DNA of 64,000 nucleotides from an uncultured Synechococcus sp. (GTDB lineage Bacteria; Cyanobacteriota; Cyanobacteriia; Phormidesmidales; Phormidesmidaceae): assembly GCA_937911865.1 (NCBI GenBank), contig CALDSK010000096.1:1-64000 (forward strand). Direction: 5' to 3'. A program made the position numbers and the translations under genes. How positions within the stretch are numbered: position 1 is the stretch's first letter; each line of letters opens with the position of its first letter. The notes under the pieces are model-generated. The model searched no databases and was not told the DNA's origin. It saw only the letters and a program-made list of their open reading frames with translations. Shown here piece after piece: positions 17,916 to 26,254 of this stretch.

Positions 17916-19439
17916 ATGCGCTATCGAAGTTTCTTACATCAGCGCTATCAAGCCGTCTTTGGCTACGCTGGACTCATTTTCATGATTGCTGGGCTAGCGA
18001 TTCTGTCGCCTTTGCTGGCACTGCTGGCATACCCGGAAGAGGCCAATTTAGCCTGGGGATTCTTGCTACCGGGGCTAGGGCTAAGCATTATTGGCGGCCT
18101 ACTTTGGAAAGGGCTAGCGCCCAAAGAAGGGGTGACGCTTTCACTACAAGAAGGCTCTGTCATTGTGGTAATGGCCTGGCTAGCGGCAGTGCTCTTTGGG
18201 ACGGTGCCCTTTCTGTTGATTGGTGGCCTTAACTTTACCCAGGCGATGTTTGAGTCCACCAGCGGCTGGACCACAACTGGACTGTCGGTGGTCGATGTGA
18301 CTCAAACGTCTCAGCTTATTTTGCTGTACCGCAGCATCATGGAGCTATTTGGCGGGGCGGGGTTAGCGATTATTACCCTGAGTGCGATCGCTGGTCCTAT
18401 CGGAGCAAGCCTGAGCAGCGCCGAAGGCCGCAGCGAACAAATCGCGCCTAACGTTCAGCGGTCCGCCAAGCTTGTACTGATTATCTACAGCGGCCTATGC
18501 GCGGTCGGCACCGTTGCCCTACGACTGTCCGGCGTCGGCTGGTTCGACGCAATAAATCACTCATTTGCCGCCCTTTCTACCGGCGGATTTTCCACTAGAA
18601 CAGATTCTATCGGCTACTGGGATAGTCCCTATGTGGAAGCAGTCACCATTGTGCTTATGCTGTTCGGTGGACTGAACTTCGTCACCATTTACCTGCTGCT
18701 CACAGGCGAAATCAAATCGGTTATTCGCAATGGTCAAGTACGATTGCAGGCCGTTCTTATTCCCATCACCGCAGTCATCATCTTCTTTAGCACCGCGGTG
18801 CTAGGGCTGTATCCCACAATGGGTAAAACCGTGAGAGTCGCACTGTTTGAGTCGATTACGGCGCTAACAACGACAGGATTCTCGACGGTGGGCTATGGCG
18901 ATTGGAATAGCCTGCCCTGGCTGATGATGATTGTGCTGATGCTCATCGGCGGCGGCGCAGGCTCCACCGCAGGCGGAATCAAACAGCTACGGGTTTATAT
19001 TCTGTACAGAACGCTGCTCGCAGAGGCTAAGCGAATGATTATGCCTAGAGGAGCTATTCAGGAGACTGAAATTTGGCAGGGCGATCAGCGCCGTTTTTTA
19101 CCAGCAGCAGATATTCGCCCGGTCGCGCTTTTTGTGTTTTTGTATCTGATCGCGTTTTTCATTGGCACGGCGATTATGGCTGGCCATGGCTATCCTTTAC
19201 AAGAATGCTTATTTGAATACGCCAGTACCTTAGGCACCGTTGGGCTCTCTATTGGTATTACCGGAGCTGATGCGCCTGTAGGCGTGCTATGGACACAGAT
19301 TGTGGGGATGTTTTTAGGTAGGCTAGAGTTCTTTACTGTATTCGTTGGCGTGAGCTGTTTCTTGCGGGATATGCGATCGCTCACTCAAAAGCAAGCCGTT
19401 GCCAAAACGACTGTAAAAGCGAGACAGCCCTCAAGCTAA
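17916..19439 (+). CDS. trkH: TrkH-family potassium uptake protein (channel subunit)
   Basis: 507 residues, polytopic inner-membrane protein. The four selectivity-filter loops of the SKT superfamily are visible: STSGWTTTGLS, ALSTGGFSTR, ALTTTGFSTVGYGD and STLGTVGLSIG. The glycine-rich GGGAGSTAGGIKQ segment of TM loop 3 is present. Takes up potassium with the two upstream RCK subunits. A 12-bp hairpin follows at 19509. Confidence 0.94.
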   Translation: MRYRSFLHQRYQAVFGYAGLIFMIAGLAILSPLLALLAYPEEANLAWGFLLPGLGLSIIGGLLWKGLAPKEGVTLSLQEGSVIVVMAWLAAVLFGTVPFLLIGGLNFTQAMFESTSGWTTTGLSVVDVTQTSQLILLYRSIMELFGGAGLAIITLSAIAGPIGASLSSAEGRSEQIAPNVQRSAKLVLIIYSGLCAVGTVALRLSGVGWFDAINHSFAALSTGGFSTRTDSIGYWDSPYVEAVTIVLMLFGGLNFVTIYLLLTGEIKSVIRNGQVRLQAVLIPITAVIIFFSTAVLGLYPTMGKTVRVALFESITALTTTGFSTVGYGDWNSLPWLMMIVLMLIGGGAGSTAGGIKQLRVYILYRTLLAEAKRMIMPRGAIQETEIWQGDQRRFLPAADIRPVALFVFLYLIAFFIGTAIMAGHGYPLQECLFEYASTLGTVGLSIGITGADAPVGVLWTQIVGMFLGRLEFFTVFVGVSCFLRDMRSLTQKQAVAKTTVKARQPSS

Positions 19440-19508
19440 CTTTCTAAAAACGCGGTTGCTAAGCAGCGAAGACAACAGTGTCTTTGCGAATGGCCATATC
19501 TTGTTGTC

Positions 19509-19542
19509 ATCGGAATGTTGCGATTTTTGCCAACATTCCGAT
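19509..19542. terminator. Hairpin after trkH
   Basis: ATCGGAATGTTG (19509-19520) pairs perfectly with CAACATTCCGAT (19531-19542). No long T run follows. Probably marks the end of the potassium operon transcript. Confidence 0.5.
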
Positions 19543-19576
19543 TGTTCATAGTTGGCATATATCAAAAGTGACTGAT

Positions 19577-19604
19577 CATACGAGCGATCTCATACGAGCG
19601 ATCT
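19577..19604. repeat. 14-bp tandem duplication
   Basis: CATACGAGCGATCT occurs twice head to tail, upstream of the antiporter gene. Confidence 0.92.
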
Positions 19605-19714
19605 GGCGCGCGTTCATTAACAGGTTCAGTGATACAGACTACTTGTAACAAAATGACTTAAGTTTAGATACCTTCACAGTTTCCTACGCTCACTTCCACC
19701 TCGGCACCTAACCC

Positions 19715-21730
19715 TTGCTAATCGCTAACCTGCTCGCAGATCCTATTACCGATCCGGTCGCTATCTTTCTGACCATTTTGGCCATCATGCTGGTGGCCCC
19801 ATTACTGTTTGAGCGACTGCAACTGCCCGGCATTGTGGGCCTTATTTTAGCGGGTGTTGTCGTCGGGCCTGACGGCTTAGGCATACTGCAGCGCGACAGT
19901 ACGATTGTGTTGCTCGGTACGGTTGGGCTGTTGTTTTTAATGTTTATGGCGGGTTTAGAAACCGGCCTGGACGATTTTAAAGAAGAAGGAGACAAGGCCA
20001 CTTTTTTTGGCATTATCACCTTTGCACTGCCCATGGTGGTCGGCACCGCCGCGATGCTGGCGCTGGGCTATGACTGGTTAGCAGCCCTGCTAGTTGCCTC
20101 GTGCTTTTCTTCGCATACGCTGCTGGCCTTGCCAGTACTGAGCAAGCTAGGGATTATGAGATCGCCTGCCGTGGTCGTTACCCTGGGCGCAACCCTCATT
20201 ACCAACGTTCTCGCTCTGCTAACCCTGGCGGTCATCATCAAAGCGTACCAGGGCAATCTGACCCTTGGCTTTTGGCTGTTCCTCATTCCAGCGCTGGCGA
20301 TCTACACCTTTGGCTGTCTGTGGGGCGTACCCAAACTGGGCCGCTGGTTCTTTCAAAAGTTTGGTCACGATGAAAACGCCGAATTTATCTTTGTGCTGGC
20401 GACCCTGTTTGTCATCTCTTACCTGGCCAATGTCATTGATGTAGAGCCCATCATCGGCGCATTTCTAGCGGGAATTGCCCTAACGCCGCTCATTCCACAG
20501 CTAAGCCCGTTGATGAATCGAATTCAGTTTATCGGCAATGCGCTTTTCATTCCCTTCTTCTTAATCTCGGTTGGCATGCTAATCGACCCAGTCGTTCTAA
20601 TCAGTCAGCCTCAGGTGCTGCTGATTGCGGCGGTGATGATTGTAGCGGAACTGATCGGCAAGTTCGCCGCTGCCGGGCTAGCTGGCAAGTTCTTTAAGTT
20701 CAAAATGCCAGACGTCATGGTGATGTTTGGCCTATCGACCGCACAAGCGGCCTCCACCCTGGCGGCAATCACGGTAGCCTTCAACATAGGGCTCGTCGAT
20801 CAAGCGACTGTCAACGGTGTCGTCGCGATGATTTTGGCCACCTCTATTTTTTCGCCCTGGGTCACACAGCGGTGGGGATGCCAAGTCAGTCCTGGAACGA
20901 CCACTGCCGTTGCAGTGCCCAAAGATATTACTCGAAGGGTATTGGTTACCGTATCGAATCCTGAAACAGAAGATACGCTGCTAGAGCTGGCGCTGATTTT
21001 GACCAAGGCAGGGCAAGGCACATTGCTACCGCTCAATGTACTCTGCGAGCGTCGAGGGAAAGTAGAAAGCTCTACCCAGCGAAAGCAGGCCCAGCTATTG
21101 GCAGCCGCTGAAGATGCGGCCCACGCTGCGACTGTAGAGGTAGAGCCCAATAGACGGGTAGATGACTCGATTGAAAAAGGCATTTTACGAACGTCTGTAG
21201 AGCAGGACGCCAGCCTGATCGTGTGCGGCTGGAAAGGATTCTCTAACTATAAAGACAACTTCTTTGGCTCGGTGATCGATAGCGTAGCGAGGCGATCGCA
21301 AGTTCCGATGCTGATTGCTCGCTTCACGCATCCGGTCGCTAGCACCAGCCGAATCATACTAGCGGTCAACAAGCAGCAGGCACTTTCACCTAACTTTGCA
21401 CCGACGCTAGAAATGTCTCAGGCGATCGCCAATGAACTCAAAGCGACCCTACAGGTACTGATTGTCGTGGCCATTAAAGAAAGGCAGCTCACGGGAGAAG
21501 AAATCGATCGTATCAGCCCAGATATTCAGCTAGAGCAGGCAAAGGGCAAACTGATCAACCGCATCTCCAAGCGCATTCAGCCAGATGACCTGCTGATTCT
21601 AGAAGTGAATACGCACAAGCAAATGCTTGCCGTTCGGCAGTCTGCACTGGGCGTTGTCCCCGAGGCAATTACCCGCACGCACTCAGAGACCTCGGTGTTA
21701 GTTATGCACTATCCGCGCTCCAAGGCCTAG
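19715..21730 (+). CDS. CPA2-type cation/proton antiporter with C-terminal universal-stress-like domain
   Basis: 671 residues from a TTG start at 19715; no in-frame ATG lies upstream. Residues ~15-385 are a Na+/H+ exchanger domain of about 12 membrane segments. Residues ~410-670 are cytoplasmic and UspA-like, with LIVCGWKGF, a FFGSVIDSVARRSQVPMLI-type segment and a second degenerate half. Follows the trkH operon, extending the ion-homeostasis theme. Its stop codon lies in the first copy of a 22-bp tandem array. Confidence 0.9.
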   Translation: MLIANLLADPITDPVAIFLTILAIMLVAPLLFERLQLPGIVGLILAGVVVGPDGLGILQRDSTIVLLGTVGLLFLMFMAGLETGLDDFKEEGDKATFFGIITFALPMVVGTAAMLALGYDWLAALLVASCFSSHTLLALPVLSKLGIMRSPAVVVTLGATLITNVLALLTLAVIIKAYQGNLTLGFWLFLIPALAIYTFGCLWGVPKLGRWFFQKFGHDENAEFIFVLATLFVISYLANVIDVEPIIGAFLAGIALTPLIPQLSPLMNRIQFIGNALFIPFFLISVGMLIDPVVLISQPQVLLIAAVMIVAELIGKFAAAGLAGKFFKFKMPDVMVMFGLSTAQAASTLAAITVAFNIGLVDQATVNGVVAMILATSIFSPWVTQRWGCQVSPGTTTAVAVPKDITRRVLVTVSNPETEDTLLELALILTKAGQGTLLPLNVLCERRGKVESSTQRKQAQLLAAAEDAAHAATVEVEPNRRVDDSIEKGILRTSVEQDASLIVCGWKGFSNYKDNFFGSVIDSVARRSQVPMLIARFTHPVASTSRIILAVNKQQALSPNFAPTLEMSQAIANELKATLQVLIVVAIKERQLTGEEIDRISPDIQLEQAKGKLINRISKRIQPDDLLILEVNTHKQMLAVRQSALGVVPEAITRTHSETSVLVMHYPRSKA

Positions 21731-21804
21731 CACTGATTGCTCCAAGGCCTAGCGCTGATTGCTCCAAGGCCTAGCGCTGATTGCCCCGAGGCCTAGCGCT
21801 CATT
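21717..21804. repeat. 22-bp tandem array, four copies, between convergent genes
   Basis: Copies at 21717-21738, 21739-21760, 21761-21782 and 21783-21804. Each contains AAGGCCTAGCGCT or a close variant. The antiporter stop (21728-21730) is in copy one. The tab2 stop (21803-21805) overlaps the end of copy four. Confidence 0.95.
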
Positions 21805-22678
21805 AGGACTGCGCTCGAACTACGGCCTTCCCCGGCGTCTGCTGCAATAGCCACAGTCCGGTATACGTCATCCCAGAATCATCGGGCCGCACCAACAAGA
21901 AATGCAATCCGTCAGCGGCGATCTTCCGCTCTGTAAACGTGCGAGCGGCTGCCGCGACATCCTTATCCTCAAACGTCGCTAAAATCCACCGGTCGGTCAA
22001 TCCAGCCTCTAGCAGCAGCCCATCTGGCCCCCCGGCAATGTACTGCAGCATTACCGGATTCGCACTCTGTAGCCACTGAGCTAGCATCATCGAGCGCCGA
22101 CCACCGTCGATAATAACGCCGGGAATCGGCAAAGTACTGGGCAAGCCCAGGTTGATCGGCATGATCTCAGGCGGCACGGATTGAATAGGGATAGGCTCAT
22201 GCTGCAGCCGCTGCAAATCGGCAACGCCTATCGCCGCAAACTGCCAGCGATCTCCCATCAGGTGATCGCCAATTGGAACAGGCGCAGGCCGCTCTAGAGC
22301 GATGGGTTCGTAGGGCTGACGAACGTAATTTGTTAGCGACGGATACCAGGCGGCTCGTTGCTGAAGCCACTGCTTTAACGCGGGTGTATCTCTATTGGGC
22401 CGTACGCTAATGGGCAGCTCACGGCAGGCAACTTCGACCAGGCTCACGGCCTGTGGGCGAAATATCTCGATGTAGGTGGGCTGATAGCCAGCGCGATCGC
22501 AAGCCTTCTCTAGCTGCTGTCGTATCCAGGGAGCCCCTGCCTCACCCTGAGTACAAAATGAACCATAGGTGAACGCCCTGTGAGCATCGCAAATCAACAG
22601 CTCCCACAGCGGATTACCGCCAGCATCTTCAAGCGGGCGGCGGTAAAAATCGAGTTGCCAGAGCACAGAATAAGCCAA
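21803..22678 (-). CDS. Tab2/Atab2-family RNA-binding protein
   Basis: 291 residues from a TTG at 22678; a GTG at 22666, closer to the conserved WQLDFYRRPL, is an equally good start. Family landmarks are LWQLDFYRRP, PLWELLICD, and C-terminal HFLLVRPDDSGMTYTGLWLL. In Chlamydomonas Tab2 is needed for psaB translation, and the plant homologue acts in photosystem I and II biogenesis; the cyanobacterial role is presumed related. Convergent with the antiporter across the 22-bp array. Confidence 0.9.
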   Translation of the reverse strand: MAYSVLWQLDFYRRPLEDAGGNPLWELLICDAHRAFTYGSFCTQGEAGAPWIRQQLEKACDRAGYQPTYIEIFRPQAVSLVEVACRELPISVRPNRDTPALKQWLQQRAAWYPSLTNYVRQPYEPIALERPAPVPIGDHLMGDRWQFAAIGVADLQRLQHEPIPIQSVPPEIMPINLGLPSTLPIPGVIIDGGRRSMMLAQWLQSANPVMLQYIAGGPDGLLLEAGLTDRWILATFEDKDVAAAARTFTERKIAADGLHFLLVRPDDSGMTYTGLWLLQQTPGKAVVRAQS

Positions 22679-22871
22679 TAGAGCGCGGTAAAAGACTGGA
22701 AATTTTATGGGATTTCACGGAAGGTATAGGTATGACCTGTAACCTTAAAAGACCTGGCTACGGCGAAATCGCAGTAAGACTTACCCATTAAATAAGGTTA
22801 TATTGAATCGAATATGCCGTGAGAAAGATTTTCCTAGGCCACGCTGACTTACCTTCAAACCCACACTTATC

Positions 22872-24182
22872 ATGACTCTTGCTCTTACCCAGTTTGGCGA
22901 TCGCATGTCTCACCTGACCGGGGTGCGCGCGATTATGAAAGACATTATTGAAACCCTCAACTCCAATAAGGGTAGCGGGCAAGAGTTTATTAATCTCAGT
23001 GCGGGTAACCCCGTCATTTTGCCAGAAGTAGAGCAGCTCTGGCGCGACTGCACCGCTGATCTACTCGCCAGCGACGAATACGGCGAAGTCGTCTGCCGCT
23101 ACGGTGCCAGCCAGGGCTATGAGCCTCTAATTGAAGCCGTTCGTGACGACTTCAATACTCGCTACGGGCTCAATCTCACCTCACGCAACATTCTCATTAC
23201 GCCGGGCAGCCAAAACCTCTACTTTCTAGCGGCCAACGCGCTTGGGGGCTACAACGCCGACGGTCAGCTCAAAGATATCGTCCTACCGCTCAGCCCCGAC
23301 TATACGGGCTACGGCGGCGTTACCCTTTATCCCGAAGCCGTAAAATCTTACCGCCCCTTTATCGAGCTAGGTGACGATCCACATTCGTTCAAATACCGCC
23401 CCGATTTCGACCAGCTAGAGATCAACAAAAACACAGGCTTCGTGCTGTTTTCTCGGCCCTGCAATCCAACGGGGAACGTCCTCACAGGCGACGAAGTTCA
23501 AAAAATCGCTGACCTAGCTGCGCCGCATGACGTTCCTGTGTTCGTCGATTCTGCCTATGCGCCGCCCTTCCCAGCGCTGAACTTCACTGAAATGACGCCT
23601 ATCTTTGGGCCCAATATTGTTCACTGCATCAGTCTGTCGAAGGCGGGCCTACCAGGTGAGCGTGTAGGCATGGCAATAGGTGATGAGAAAATTATTCAGA
23701 TCCTAGAGGCGTTTCAGACGAACCTGTGCATTCACTCTAGTCGGTACGGTCAGGCGATCGCAGCGAGAGCCATCCGCAGCGGCGCTCTCGCCAACATTGC
23801 CGCTAACACTATTCGCCCTCACTACCAAAGCAAATTCGCCGTTTTAGAAGACACCCTCACCAAAGCCATGCCAAACAAAGTACCCTGGCGCTTACACCGA
23901 GGTGAAGGCGCAATCTTTGCCTGGCTCTGGTTCGATAACCTCCCTATGACTGACTGGGAATTCTACAACGAGCTGAAAAAATACGGCGTCATTATTGTTC
24001 CTGGCAGTCCCTTCTTCCCAGGGCTCACCAGCAGCCTCAAAGGCAAAGACTGGCCGCACATGCGCCAATGCTTCCGCCTTAGCCTAACCGCCACAGAAGA
24101 CCAAATTGTTACGGCTATTAAGCACCTAGCTACACTGACAGATAAGGTGTACTCGGCTCAGCCGGTTTTAGCAACCGCTTAG
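22872..24182 (+). CDS. avtA: Valine-pyruvate aminotransferase-type PLP enzyme
   Basis: 436 residues, fold-type I aminotransferase. The PLP-binding lysine is in SLSKAGLPGERVG. FSRPCNPTGNVLTGDE and FVDSAYAPPFP are the cofactor-contact motifs, and CFRLSLTA holds the substrate-carboxylate arginine. Overall it resembles AvtA, which exchanges amino groups between valine and pyruvate/alanine. Substrate specificity is inferred from similarity. Followed 12 bp later by rimM on the same strand. Confidence 0.85.
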   Translation: MTLALTQFGDRMSHLTGVRAIMKDIIETLNSNKGSGQEFINLSAGNPVILPEVEQLWRDCTADLLASDEYGEVVCRYGASQGYEPLIEAVRDDFNTRYGLNLTSRNILITPGSQNLYFLAANALGGYNADGQLKDIVLPLSPDYTGYGGVTLYPEAVKSYRPFIELGDDPHSFKYRPDFDQLEINKNTGFVLFSRPCNPTGNVLTGDEVQKIADLAAPHDVPVFVDSAYAPPFPALNFTEMTPIFGPNIVHCISLSKAGLPGERVGMAIGDEKIIQILEAFQTNLCIHSSRYGQAIAARAIRSGALANIAANTIRPHYQSKFAVLEDTLTKAMPNKVPWRLHRGEGAIFAWLWFDNLPMTDWEFYNELKKYGVIIVPGSPFFPGLTSSLKGKDWPHMRQCFRLSLTATEDQIVTAIKHLATLTDKVYSAQPVLATA

Positions 24183-24194
24183 AGATTACAGCTT

Positions 24195-24896
24195 ATGGGT
24201 CACAGCAATATGGAGAACAAGGAAACAGCGGACAATTGGCTGCTGATTGGGCGCATTGTGGGCGCGCACGGACTCAATGGCCACGTGAAGGTATATCCGG
24301 AAAGTGATTTTCCTGAACGCTTTTTAGATCCTGGCGAGCGCTGGCTGAAGAAGTCTGGGAAAGACCCCGTATCCATCAAACTCACCAGCGGTCGCTATTT
24401 AGAAGGCACCAAAAACTACCTGGTGAAGCTAGCGGGTATTAACTACCGCGACCAGGCAGAAGATCTGCGCGGGGCTCAGCTGCTAGTACCACCAGAAGAC
24501 CGATTACCGCTTGAACCCGGCGAGTTTCATGTTGAAGACCTGGTAGGCCTAAGTGTTCTTATCCAATCTGAAGGAGAAATACTAGGAACGGTTACCAACG
24601 TGTTTACAACAGGGCACGACCTGTTAGAGGTAACGCTCAAAGAACAGGAAGCGCCGTCAGATAACAGCACGAACCCCTCTGAAATCGCAACAGAAATCGA
24701 GAAATCACTTAATGCAGAGGACAGCTCAATTCGAGCAAAAGCTGCGGGGAAGCTTCGACGCAAAGCTAAGCGAGCGCGCAAAAAAAAGAAGCCTAAGACG
24801 CTGCTAATTCCATTCGTAGAAGAGATTGTTCCGATCGTAGATATCGAACAAGGTCAGATAGAAATTACACCTCCCCCTGGTCTCATAGACCTGTAG
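24195..24896 (+). CDS. rimM: Ribosome maturation factor RimM with charged insertion
   Basis: Needed for 30S maturation near the S19/16S head. 233 residues; a second ATG at 24210 is also possible. The N-terminal RimM domain begins LLIGRIVGAHGLNGHVKV. The C-terminal PRC barrel begins FHVEDLVGL. Between LLEVTL and LLIPFVEEIV is an insertion of about 45 residues ending in a run of Lys/Arg, absent from the usual ~170-residue enzyme. Probably co-transcribed with avtA. Confidence 0.92.
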   Translation: MGHSNMENKETADNWLLIGRIVGAHGLNGHVKVYPESDFPERFLDPGERWLKKSGKDPVSIKLTSGRYLEGTKNYLVKLAGINYRDQAEDLRGAQLLVPPEDRLPLEPGEFHVEDLVGLSVLIQSEGEILGTVTNVFTTGHDLLEVTLKEQEAPSDNSTNPSEIATEIEKSLNAEDSSIRAKAAGKLRRKAKRARKKKKPKTLLIPFVEEIVPIVDIEQGQIEITPPPGLIDL

Positions 24897-24940
24897 TCTG
24901 AGGTGTTGTTAGAGATCTGTAGCTCTAAGCGTTCGAGCTA

Positions 24941-24956
24941 TGATGCGATCGCATCA
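24941..24956. repeat. 16-bp palindrome containing HIP1
   Basis: TGATGCGATCGCATCA is a perfect palindrome centred on the HIP1 octamer, between convergent rimM and the transposase-like gene. Confidence 0.8.
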
Positions 24957-24961
24957 CAGTA

Positions 24962-25438
24962 CTAGCCAGAAATCACGACGTTGCTAGAGTCATCCAGTTT
25001 CTTACGCAGCCGAGCTAGCATTGTTTCATCTTCTATTAGCTGCTCTTTGTAGCTACGTCGCCACACAGGGGAACCCGGCTGGTTACGCATCAGATTAATT
25101 CTTTTGGCTGTAGCCGCTTTGAGCCCAGCAATAAACGAAGTCAACATCCTAGGCTTTCCCTTGACTTCTTGATTAGGACGCTCTTCTGCGAGTGCAATCA
25201 AAGCGTGGAGAGCATCTGGTTCTAGGACCCATTGATCGACCGCAACGCCACGGTGACTGCCAGCAGCTTGATACATTTCACCGGCGACAATATCCGCCAA
25301 AGAAGCCTGCATGTCATCGCAGGAATCATCTATTGCCCTGTCTTGGCCGAACAGCTGGCTACTGTCATGAGTTGTCAGGCGCACGTAGTATAGTGCCGTC
25401 TGAAGAGATGAACCATTGCGCTTAGAATTTTTTATCAA
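24962..25438 (-). CDS. Degenerate REP-associated tyrosine transposase (RAYT/IS200-like) relative
   Basis: 158 residues. Three landmarks of the Y1/RAYT family align in order: YYVRLTTHDSSQLFG at the N-terminus, WVLEPDALHALI (70-81), and SFIAGLKAATAKRIN with SPVWRRSYKEQLIEDE. The HUH metal motif, normally PNHVH, reads PDALH: the first His is Ala76 and only His78 remains. A tyrosine (Tyr130) remains in the expected region. The start is a TTG at 25438 with no good ATG. Probably an inactive or domesticated descendant. No flanking REP repeats were spotted. Confidence 0.6.
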   Translation of the reverse strand: MIKNSKRNGSSLQTALYYVRLTTHDSSQLFGQDRAIDDSCDDMQASLADIVAGEMYQAAGSHRGVAVDQWVLEPDALHALIALAEERPNQEVKGKPRMLTSFIAGLKAATAKRINLMRNQPGSPVWRRSYKEQLIEDETMLARLRKKLDDSSNVVISG

Positions 25439-25596
25439 CGGCCGCCCTAAACTCTTACAACGTGTCCTGACGTTATACTGCCCAGCCCTACCCAGAAAGT
25501 CCCGAGAAACGTACGAAAATTCGTGACTGACCGATTCGTTGCAACAACAGTACGATAGCGTCGATGAGTGGGGGGTTACACCCCTCAGATGCTTAC

Positions 25597-25878
25597 TTAG
25601 TAAACAAGAAATAAGCCTACTATCCGGACATTTATCACTACAGACGCAAAAAGAGGCCTTTTGAGCCTCTTTTTGTCGTTGTCTTCAGTTTTACGATGAT
25701 TGGACTGGTGACTATTGCAACCAAACTTTGTACCAGCGCCATCAATTCCCTTTTGCAATCGCTTCATCAGTAGCTTCTGCCTTTTCTTATACTGTCGCTG
25801 CTTTGCGGAGCCGCCTCGTCCCTTGTGGTTACGACCTTTTCTACGGGGCGACTCCCAGCGTTTAAGCTGTTGAGCCAT
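25597..25878 (-). CDS. Small basic protein, C-terminus uncertain
   Basis: 93 residues from ATG at 25878, with AAGGTGA 6 bases upstream. The first ~50 residues are strongly basic (SPRRKGRNHKGRGG, KQRQYKKRQKLLMKR) and could bind RNA. From about residue 68 the frame runs through a perfect Rho-independent terminator (25648-25674). That is unusual and suggests the true protein is shorter or that a stop was lost. No family recognised. Confidence 0.45.
   Translation of the reverse strand: MAQQLKRWESPRRKGRNHKGRGGSAKQRQYKKRQKLLMKRLQKGIDGAGTKFGCNSHQSNHRKTEDNDKKRLKRPLFASVVINVRIVGLFLVY
25648..25674. terminator. Bidirectional Rho-independent terminator
   Basis: AAAAAGAGGC (25648-25657) and GCCTCTTTTT (25665-25674) form a perfect 10-bp stem with a 7-base loop and T runs in both directions. 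Confidence 0.8.
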
Positions 25879-25917
25879 TGGGTCACCTTTATAGCGTTAC
25901 CAGTATCAATTATAACG

Positions 25918-25941
25918 GCATATAAGAACGCATATAAGAGC
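25918..25941. repeat. 12-bp tandem duplication
   Basis: GCATATAAGAAC followed by GCATATAAGAGC, upstream of the small basic protein. Confidence 0.7.
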
Positions 25942-26077
25942 ATAGACATTACGGAAAGCAAGCCCTTGACAAGGCGGCTCTGAGCAATTTGTTGTGCAGA
26001 ATGCGAACAGCTCAGACGCCAAGCATAAGAGGCTTGGAGATCCAGTCCGAGTAGTTGAGTTTGAATGACATAAAGAT

Positions 26078-26158
26078 GGGCAAGGAGAGACTCGAACTCT
26101 CACAACCGAAGTCGCCACATTTTGAGTGTGGTGCGTCTACCAATTCCGCCACTTGCCC
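26078..26158 (-). tRNA. tRNA-Leu (CAA)
   Basis: Reads GGGCAAG at 26158 and pairs with CTTGCCC at 26078. The anticodon stem-loop CCACA-CTCAAAA-TGTGG gives anticodon CAA. GGTTGTGAGAGTTCGAGTCT covers the end of the long variable arm and the T arm. The type II length (81 nt) fits leucine. CCA is not encoded. Confidence 0.95.
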
Positions 26159-26254
26159 GGTAGGTTTCTTAGTATACCGAATTAAGGGACACTGTCTAGA
26201 GCTTTCTGGCTCATTTTTGACCGCCAGATGCAGCCTCTCGACTTCTCGACGGGG

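Noticed and set aside
21717..21804. CRISPR-like repeat array
   Set aside because: The 22-bp copies abut with no spacers and no cas genes are present; it is a simple tandem repeat.
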